Of a stretch of 64,000 bases of DNA, positions 15,692 to 24,100 are shown piece after piece. Numbering within the stretch: the stretch's first letter is position 1; each line of letters starts with the position of its first letter. The notes beneath the pieces were generated by a model, which was not told where the DNA came from, ran no database searches, and saw only the letters and a program-made list of their open reading frames with translations. This DNA comes from Myxococcota bacterium (GTDB lineage: Bacteria > Myxococcota_A > Bradymonadia > UBA7976 > UBA1532). The DNA lies in assembly GCA_963169045.1 (NCBI GenBank), contig CAUJDF010000044.1, positions 62,001 to 126,000 on the forward strand, written 5' to 3'. The position numbers and the translations under genes were made by a program.

Positions 15692-16944
15692 CCGCATTCG
15701 CGGCGGCGTGGGCGCTGGCGATCGCCGTCGGGATCGCCCTGCCGCTCGTCGCCGACGAGGCCTACTACCTCGCCTGGTCGCGCGACCTCGCCGCCGGCTA
15801 CCTCGACCATCCGCCGGGCATCGCGTGGTGGATCGCCGCCGGCGGCGGCTCGCCGCGCCTGCCCGGACTGCTGCTGGTACCGCTCGCGTGGCTGCTGCTC
15901 GCCGACGCGGCGCGTCGGTTCGGCGCGCCCGGCTGGCGGTGGCTCCCGGCGCTCGCCGCCTGGACGCCGCTGGGCCTCGCCGCGGCAGCGCTCGCGACAC
16001 CCGACACGCCGCTGCTCGTCGCGTGGTGCGGGACGCTGTGGGCCGTGGCGGCGCGGCGTCCCTGGCTGGCGGGCGTCGCCTTCGGCGCGTGTCTGTGGGC
16101 GAAGTCGACGGCGCTGGTGGCGCTGCCGGGCCTCCTGTGGGCGCTGGGTCGGGACGCGCCCCGCGCGCTGCTGGCGGCCGCGGCGGTGTACGCGCCCCAC
16201 GTCGCGTGGTCGCTCGAGCACGCGGGCCTGCCCTGGACATTCCAGGCCGGTCACCGCCGGGCGACGGGCTTTCACCTGCCGGAGGCGATCGCGGGCCAGC
16301 TGGCCGTCGTCACGCCCGGCCTGTTTGCGTTGGCCGTCGTCGCGTGGCGGCGCCCGGCCGACGACCTCGACCGGCGCCTCCGGGCGCTCAGCATGCCGAT
16401 TGTGCTGGTGTGGATGACGGCGTCGTGCCTCACCCGGGTCGAGGCCAACTGGCCGGCGCTCGCGTGGCCGGCGGCGGCGGTGATGCTGGTCCGGCGGCCG
16501 CTGCCGCGGTGGGCGCTGGTGACGAGCGGCGGCCTCACGCTGGCGGGCGGCCTGTTTCTGGCGCTCGTGGCGCCGCGCCTCGGGCTCGATGTCGGGCCGC
16601 CCCGCGACGGGGACGCGCTACGGGCCTGCATCGGCACGGCGACGTCGCTACCCCCGGTCGCCGCGCGCTACCAGGAGAAGGCCTTGCTGGACGTGGGCGG
16701 GCCCTCCGTCGCGTACCGGCGCGCCGAGGGCCACCGCATCAGCCAGTACGACCACACCGGCGCTCCGGCGCCGCCCCCCTGCGACTTCGTGTATCTCGCG
16801 TCGCCGTCAGCCCTGGGAGACGGTTGCACGGGAATCGTGCAAGTCCAACGGATCTGCGGAAGAGAAGCGACGATGTGCAGATGCCGGGAGGTGGCATCGG
16901 GGCGGAAATCGGGTTTATCCTCCGGCCTCAGGCGACCACCCTGA
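15664..16944 (+). CDS. GT39 / ArnT-like membrane glycosyltransferase
   Basis: A polytopic GT-C enzyme of about 426 residues. The catalytic first loop carries the typical DEAYYLAWSRDLAAGYLDHP signature just after the first membrane helix, as in ArnT/PMT-type enzymes that take sugar from a polyprenyl-phosphate donor. Further loops include ATPDTPLLVAW and AGHRRATGFHLPE, and about nine to ten membrane segments follow. The start is uncertain: the GTG at 15664 overlaps the previous gene by 28 bp and has a GAGG upstream, whereas a CTG at 15688 would overlap by only 4. Together with the upstream synthase and lpxB, lipid A or polysaccharide decoration is the likely job. The acceptor is not known. Confidence 0.82.
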   Translation: MEAAARPALTAFAAAWALAIAVGIALPLVADEAYYLAWSRDLAAGYLDHPPGIAWWIAAGGGSPRLPGLLLVPLAWLLLADAARRFGAPGWRWLPALAAWTPLGLAAAALATPDTPLLVAWCGTLWAVAARRPWLAGVAFGACLWAKSTALVALPGLLWALGRDAPRALLAAAAVYAPHVAWSLEHAGLPWTFQAGHRRATGFHLPEAIAGQLAVVTPGLFALAVVAWRRPADDLDRRLRALSMPIVLVWMTASCLTRVEANWPALAWPAAAVMLVRRPLPRWALVTSGGLTLAGGLFLALVAPRLGLDVGPPRDGDALRACIGTATSLPPVAARYQEKALLDVGGPSVAYRRAEGHRISQYDHTGAPAPPPCDFVYLASPSALGDGCTGIVQVQRICGREATMCRCREVASGRKSGLSSGLRRPP

Positions 16945-16956
16945 ACGGAGCCTGCC

Positions 16957-18507
<1,551 letters not shown>

Positions 18508-18545
18508 AAACGAAAAAGCCCCCGGCTCGTGAGAACCGGGGGCTT
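18508..18545 (-). terminator. Rho-independent terminator of tRNA-Leu
   Basis: A 10-bp perfect stem (18516-18525 with 18536-18545) closes a 10-nt loop. Read on the minus strand it is followed by TTTTTCGTTTTC, a good U-tract. It starts right at the tRNA 3' CCA. On the plus strand there is no U-tract, so it is not an efficient intrinsic terminator for the Hsp70 gene. Confidence 0.8.
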
Positions 18546-18631
18546 GGTGCGGAAGGGGGGAGTCGAACCCCCACGCCCGTGAAGGCACTGGAACCTGAAT
18601 CCAGCGCGTCTGCCAATTCCGCCACTTCCGC
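18545..18631 (-). tRNA. tRNA-Leu (anticodon CAG)
   Basis: The minus strand folds into a class II tRNA of 87 nt including an encoded CCA. The acceptor stem is GCGGAAG paired with CTTCCGC, the T-arm has GGTTCGACTCC, and a long variable arm is present, as expected for leucine. The anticodon loop TTCAGGT gives anticodon CAG (18595-18597), reading CUG, the leading leucine codon in GC-rich genomes. It has its own promoter (18647-18675) and terminator, so it is a monocistronic unit inserted between two plus-strand genes. Confidence 0.96.
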
Positions 18632-18646
18632 GTGCGGGTGACGGGC

Positions 18647-18675
18647 TTTATAGGGCAGGCCCTCGGGGGAGTCAA
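18647..18675 (-). promoter_or_regulatory. Sigma-70-type promoter of tRNA-Leu
   Basis: On the minus strand TTGACT (18675-18670) and TATAAA (18652-18647) are 17 bp apart, and the mature tRNA 5' end is about 15 bp past the -10. This is the best housekeeping promoter in the window. The C-run after TTGACT is also seen at the candidate promoters at 40099 and 46839. Confidence 0.75.
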
Positions 18676-18690
18676 CAGGAAACCTACGGC

Positions 18691-19056
18691 GTGAAACGCG
18701 TGCTGATCATCGAGGACGACCGGTTCAACCGCCGCCTCTATCGCGAGCTGCTCGAAGAGGAGGGGATCTCCGTGGAGCTCGCGGCGAGCGCCGACGAGGG
18801 CCTGCGGTCGGCTCAGGCGTCGCCGCCGGACCTCATCGTCATGGACATCGAGATGCCGGGCATGGACGGACTGACCGCGACGCGGCGCCTCAAGACCGAC
18901 GCGACGACCGCCGGCGTTCCGGTGGTGATCATCAGCGCGCACGCCCTGCACGAGCACGAGACGCGGGCGCTCGAGGTCGGGGGGGACTGCTTCTTGCGAA
19001 AGCCGCTGCGCTTTCCAGAGTTCCAGCAGACGATCCGGCGGCTGATCGCACGCTAG
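18691..19056 (+). CDS. Single-domain response regulator (CheY-like)
   Basis: This 121-residue stand-alone receiver has all conserved residues: acidic pair in IIEDD (residues 6-10), phospho-acceptor Asp in VMDIEMPGMDG (near residue 53), the Ser/Thr switch in VIISAH, and the lysine in LRKPL. There is no output domain, so it works by protein-protein contact or phosphotransfer. The start is GTG with AGGA about 12 nt upstream. No kinase gene is adjacent; the nearest is at 6527-7717. It is isolated between the tRNA-Leu promoter and a palindromic repeat that begins 2 bp after its stop. Confidence 0.93.
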   Translation: MKRVLIIEDDRFNRRLYRELLEEEGISVELAASADEGLRSAQASPPDLIVMDIEMPGMDGLTATRRLKTDATTAGVPVVIISAHALHEHETRALEVGGDCFLRKPLRFPEFQQTIRRLIAR

Positions 19057-19057
19057 C

Positions 19058-19205
19058 GGGGTGCCCCCGAAGTTCCGCACGCTTCGTCGCGGCCCTCGGC
19101 CCCCAGGTCTGCGTTGGACCTCCTCCGCGTAGGCCAAGGCGACGCGTTCGTCGGCCCGCCTTGCCCTGAGGGCCGATGGCTCGCGCCTCGGGCGCGCGAA
19201 CTTCG
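19058..19205. repeat. Quasi-palindromic intergenic repeat, copy 1
   Basis: This ~148-bp element fills the gap between two converging genes. It shares with copy 2 (32012-32160) a central core (19116-19163 versus 32061-32109; two substitutions and one 1-bp indel) and outer arms. Its left arm (19058-19090) is identical for 33 bp to the reverse complement of copy 2's right arm (32128-32160). Within the copy the arms pair imperfectly, for example GAAGTTC at 19069-19075 with GAACTTC at 19198-19204, and the core has an inner AAGGCG/CGCCTT stem. No ORF within it is credible. It could be a REP/MITE-like element or a shared bidirectional terminator. Confidence 0.85.
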
Positions 19206-19208
19206 CTG

Positions 19209-20996
19209 TCAGACCTTTAGCGAGCGGCGGCGACGCCGCCGCACGACCAGCGCCACCGCGCCGAGCAGCCAGCCGCCGCCCGCGCCGCCGACGGCGCTGC
19301 AGCCGCCGTCTTCGCCCTCGCGCCTCACGACGACGCCGCCGCCGCCCGCGTCCTGGCCGAGGCGACCGCCGCCGCCCGCGTCCTCGGACAACGGGAAGCC
19401 GAGGTCGGCGAGCGGCGAGCCCGCGTCCTCGCCGGGGCGATCGATCGCCGCGTCGCCACGGGGCGCGCCCGCGTCGCGCTCGGGAGTGACCATCGCGTCT
19501 CGTTCGGGCGCCGCGCCCGCGTCGGACGCGTCGGCCACGCAGGCGAGCTGGCTCACGCGCCCGATCCGGACCCGACCGCACCTCATCGCGGCGGGGCAGT
19601 CGCGATCGTCGCGGCAGACGTCGGTACACGCGCCGGACTCGAGGCAGTAACCGGCGCGGCAATCGCCGGCCCCCCGGCACGGCGCGCCGGCCACGCCGCC
19701 ATCGACCGGCGCGCAGATGCTGCGGGAGAGATCGCCGTCGACCACGAAAGTGCAGGTGAGGTCACCCGCGCAGTCGCTCGCGCGGCCGCAGGCTGTCTCC
19801 GCGACCGCGCAGATCGCGACGTCGCCGGGGAGGCCCGGAATGCGAGTGGGTTCGCAGGGATAGCTGCCGCAGTCGCCGTCGTCGTCGCAGGCGCGCGAGC
19901 AGCGGCCGCCGAGGCAGAGCGCGCCCTCGCATTGCTCGGGGTCGTCGCAGGGATCACCCACCGCACGCCCGCCCGTCGCCTCGATGCAGATTCGGAACGT
20001 GCGGTTCTCGACGGGATGGCGCGTCGGGACGCACACGTCGCCGGCGGCGCAGTCGCCGACGTCGTCCTCGCAGGTGCGCACGTTGACGCAGAGGCCGTAG
20101 CCCGGTCCGCCGTCGACGCCCGCCTGGGGCAGGCACGTCCAGTCGACGGGACAGTCGGCGTCGCCGCGGCACACGCTCGAGCACAGGTTGTCGTTGAGGC
20201 AGAGGCCGTTGCGGCAGCCGTTGTCGCACACGCCGGCCTCGACGTCGCAGCGCTGGCCGGCGCGGCCGCGGCCGAGCGTCGGACCGCAGCGCGGCTCGAC
20301 GGTGTCATCGCTGCTCGCGCCGAGGATGCAGACCTCGCCGCCGCCGCAGTCGGCGTCGCGCGCGCAGACGCCGCCGCGATTGGCGGGGTACATCGCGCAG
20401 ATGGCGTCGGTCTCGTCGCGGCTCAGCGTGCGGCGAACGCGCTCGATGATGCTCGGGAACATGACCGCATCTTCGAAGCGCGAGTGGTCGAGGCCCAGCA
20501 GATGCCCGATCTCGTGGAGGGCGACCGTCTCGATGTCGGCCCGGTCGCTGTCGTCGCGATCGGACCAATCGAAGGTCACGCCGTTGAAGGTGATGTCGGA
20601 CTCGGTGATCACGCCCGTGCAATAGACGCCGACGTGCGACGTGAAGGCGAGCGTCGTATCGGGATCGACCTCGCGCGGCAGCCGCCGCTCCTCGAAGCGG
20701 ATGACGTTGTGGCCATCCATGGCGGGCGTGTTGGCGTCGACGCCGTTCACCTCGGGCTCGAAGCGCAGGGTCGAGCAGGGGCGCTCCCACGTGGTGAAGG
20801 CGCGGTCGATGGCGGCGCGCACGCGGGCGATCGGGAGGCCCGAGTAACCGGCGGAGTGAACGTGGTAGCGCACGACGGCGCCCGACGTGAAGCGCAGCGG
20901 CGGGTCGCTCGCCGCGTCGCCGGCGCGGATCTGGACCCAGCCGGCGAGGGGGAGCACGCAGAGGAGGAGCAGGCCGCGGCGGATGCTGGGGGTCAT
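19209..20996 (-). CDS. Secreted matrixin-like zinc metalloprotease with MYXO-CTERM-like tail
   Basis: A protein of about 595 residues. It has a signal peptide (residues 1-27) and a matrixin/metzincin catalytic domain with the zinc site HEIGHLLGLDH (near residue 160) and a downstream Met-turn-like VMFPS. A long cysteine-rich region follows, with repeated CxxxxDCxxG-type units (about 210-470), then an Asp/Ala/Pro-rich linker and a C-terminal tail of GGCS, a hydrophobic helix and an RRRRRR run. That tail matches the MYXO-CTERM type, a sorting signal known from Myxococcota whose invariant cysteine precedes the membrane segment. Predicted to be surface-displayed or released. An in-frame ATG at 21017 is an alternative start; neither has a strong Shine-Dalgarno. 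Confidence 0.85.
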   Translation of the reverse strand: MTPSIRRGLLLLCVLPLAGWVQIRAGDAASDPPLRFTSGAVVRYHVHSAGYSGLPIARVRAAIDRAFTTWERPCSTLRFEPEVNGVDANTPAMDGHNVIRFEERRLPREVDPDTTLAFTSHVGVYCTGVITESDITFNGVTFDWSDRDDSDRADIETVALHEIGHLLGLDHSRFEDAVMFPSIIERVRRTLSRDETDAICAMYPANRGGVCARDADCGGGEVCILGASSDDTVEPRCGPTLGRGRAGQRCDVEAGVCDNGCRNGLCLNDNLCSSVCRGDADCPVDWTCLPQAGVDGGPGYGLCVNVRTCEDDVGDCAAGDVCVPTRHPVENRTFRICIEATGGRAVGDPCDDPEQCEGALCLGGRCSRACDDDGDCGSYPCEPTRIPGLPGDVAICAVAETACGRASDCAGDLTCTFVVDGDLSRSICAPVDGGVAGAPCRGAGDCRAGYCLESGACTDVCRDDRDCPAAMRCGRVRIGRVSQLACVADASDAGAAPERDAMVTPERDAGAPRGDAAIDRPGEDAGSPLADLGFPLSEDAGGGGRLGQDAGGGGVVVRREGEDGGCSAVGGAGGGWLLGAVALVVRRRRRRSLKV

Positions 20997-21063
20997 CGAG
21001 GGCGCACCGTAGACCATCGCGGGGCGACGTCTCAAGCGTCGGTGCGCTCCCCGCGCCCATTTG

Positions 21064-21093
21064 TTGACACCCCGGGCGCGGTGCTTCGATACT
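21064..21093 (+). promoter_or_regulatory. Candidate sigma-70 promoter for the giant TPR operon
   Basis: A perfect TTGACA (21064-21069), 18 bp, then GATACT (21088-21093). The first TPR gene starts about 37 nt past the -10. It points away from the divergent matrixin gene. Confidence 0.6.
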
Positions 21094-21130
21094 CGTTGTA
21101 AATCTCCACACACGCTGAGTTTTCCCTCTC

Positions 21131-24100
21131 ATGGCCACGGACGGTCGCGGGGACGGTGACGCGGGGGCGGAGACCGCGCGACGGCCTGAGCGCCGGGCGG
21201 CGGTGACCGCGGAGCCCCGTCCGGCGACGGCCGCCGACGATTGGCCGGACGACGACTCCGCGACGCTGAAGTCGTGGGGACAGTTGACCGCGCTCGACGT
21301 GACCGCCCTCCGCCCGCGCCGGGATCCCGCCGAAGAGGGGCTACGCACCGGCGGCCTCCTCGGCGTCGACTCCGGCCTCCTGAACCTGCTCGACGACGAC
21401 CACGCCCTGTCCGAGGCCGATCTGCCGACGCAGCGGCCGGAGGACGGCCCCGCGGAGGCCGCGCCCCAAGCCACGCCGGTGGAGGCCACGGCGACCCCGG
21501 CCGCGCCCTCGGCGCCGTCGCCGCTCCTCGCCGACGACGACCCGCTGCCTCCGCTCGTCGACACGTGGACGGCCGACGAGCCGTCGCCGGAGCCGATGAG
21601 CCGCGGCGCCTCCGCCACCCTCGCGCCGCTGGCCCCGCCGGCGCGCGTCCACGAGCTCGATCCCTTCGCTGCGCCCGTCGGCGCCGGCCTGCCGGACGAG
21701 CTCGACGGCATCGACGATCCCTTCGACAGCGTCGCGCCGCTCAACGGTCCCGGCCTCGGCGAGGCCTGGCGCTCCGGGACGCGTCCGACGCGCTCGATGG
21801 CGCCGGTCGCAGCGCCACCGCCAGCGGCGCCCGAGGGCGACGAGGCCCCCTGGCTGGCGCCGACGCCCGAAGAGGTGGCCGCCGCCCGCGCGCTGCTGGC
21901 CGAGCGTTCGCACGCGCGGCGCGCCCGCCTCGCGGAGGCCGCCGTCGACGCCGAGCTGCTCGTCGTCGAGGAGATCCTCCATGACGGCGAGGACCGACGC
22001 GTCGTGCGCGTCGAGTTCCCCTCGCTCGACGACCTCGACGTCGAGGAGATCGCGGAGACGCCTCCGGACGAGGCGCCGGTCGACGCGCTCTCCGAGGAGG
22101 CGTCCGACGGCATTCACGTCTTCGCCGCCGAGTCCCCGCCGCCGATCCCCGCGTCGCCCCTCGACCGCCTCAGCCGCGAACCGGTCGACCTGCGCGAGGA
22201 GCGCCCGTCCCCTCCACCGCTGCCGGTGGCGCCGCCGCCCGCCTCGCCCGCGAGGGTCGAGGCGTCCGAGCCGGCGCCCGTGGAGGCGCTCCGGCCGTCG
22301 TGGGAGGGCAGCGCGCGCGAAGAGCCGCCGTCGCTCGACGCCGAGGCGCTCGAGCGACGCGGCGTGCCGTTCCTCGGCGCCATCCCCGCGTTCGCGCCGG
22401 TGCGCAACGTGCGCACCTTCCCCGTCGGATCCCCGGTGGCGCTCGAGCCCTCGTCCGCCGGCGGTCCGCCGGTGGTGCCGGACCTCGTCGTGCCTGCGTC
22501 CGCCGGTCCGCAGGTCCGCGCGCTGATCGAACGGCTCGCCGCCGAGATCGACGCCGAGAGCGACCGGGGGCGCCTCGCGCTGCTGCTCCACGGGTTCGGG
22601 CGCCTCGCGGCGGACCTGCCCGACGGCGCCGGCGCGGCGCTGACGGCGTTTCTCGCCGCCGACGGCAACGATTCGGGCTTCCAGCTCAACCGCTGGGCCC
22701 TGGACGACGCGCTCCTCGACGCCGGGCGCACCGACGAGCTGATGGCTCGGCTGAACAGGACGGGAGGCGCGCCGCGGGCGGAGAGCGACGGCCTGCTGCG
22801 TGCGGCGCACCTGGCCGCCACCCGACTCGGGGACGGCGCCGGCGCGCTGGCCCACCTTGAGCGCGCCGCCGCGCTCGATCCGGACGCGCTCGCGCCGCTG
22901 CTCGCGCGCGTCCTCCTGTTGCTGAGCCAGCTCGATTGGGACGGCGCCTTGCCGGCGGTCGAGGCGGCGATTGCGGCGGGCGAGGGCGCCACCCTGACCG
23001 GCACGCTCATGCTCGAGGCGGTGCGCCTGCGCGAGGAGCTGGGCGCGACGCCGGCGGAGCTCCACGCGCTGCACGAAGACGCGCTGGAGCGGGTCGGCGG
23101 CGCGCCGGCGCTGCTGGCGTCGCTCGAGCACCACGTGGCGGCCCACGGCGGCCTCGAGCTGCTGCTGGCGGGCCTCCGCGCGCGCGCCGACGCCGTCGGC
23201 GACCAGCTGCGGGACGGGCGCGTCCCCGAGGACGAAGCACGCCGCGAGATGGGCGAGGTGCTGTTCAAGGCGGCCTGGGCGCTCGAGCGCCTCGGCCGCC
23301 GCACGGAGGCCCTGCGCGAGTACCAGAGCGCGCTGCAGGCGCTGCCGAGCGACCCGTACGTGCTCTACCGCACCGCCGAGCTGGCGCGCCGCCTGGGCCG
23401 CGCCGACGAGCAGCGCGCCGCCCTCGAGCGAGTCGCCTCGCTCGCGCGGGACCCGGCCGAAGCGGCCAACGCCCTGTACCAGATGGGCCTCATCGCGCAG
23501 AAGGTCCTCGCCGACGAGACGCTGGCGACGGCGGACTTCGAGCGCGCGGTGGCCGCGCTGCCCACCTTCACGCCGGCGCTGGCCGCCCTCGGCCGCCAGT
23601 CGATCCGCCAGGGCCGCTGGCACGACGTCCTGCGGCGTTTCACCGGCGAGATCGCCCAGCTCGAGGAGGCGTTGGCGTCCGACGCCGCGCCCGAGGTGCG
23701 GGCGCGCACGATCCGCGGCCTCCTGGCGCGTTACTTCCGCGCCGCGCGCGTGCTCGAAGAGCGCCTCGACGAGCCCGAGGCGGCGACGGCGTATCACAAG
23801 CGCGCGCTGGCGCTCGCGCCCGATTTCCTGCCGTCCTTCTTCGAGCTCGAGCGCCTCTACCAGGCGGCGGGGCGGTGGCGCGAGCTCGTCGCGCTCGACC
23901 TCGGCCTGGTCGACCGCCTCGAGGGCGGGCCCCTCGACACCGTCCCGTTCCTGTTGCGGGCGGCCGACCTGCTGCGCGGGCGGCTCCGTGACGACCGGAA
24001 CGCAGGGCGCGTCTACGCGCGCGCCCTGGCACGGCGCCCGGACGATCAGGGCGCGCTCGAGGGCGCCAGCGACGTGTTCGCGCGGCTCGGGCACCGCGCC

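Noticed and set aside
18516-18545. Hairpin after the Hsp70 gene as a terminator for that gene
   Set aside because: On the plus strand the stem is followed by GGTGCGG without a U-tract; the U-tract is on the minus strand, so it was assigned to tRNA-Leu.
19114-19210. Shared peptide RADERVAL in two minus-strand open frames near 19150 and 32090
   Set aside because: It looked like a conserved small protein, but it is only the translation of the repeated DNA element; neither frame has a credible start or codon usage.
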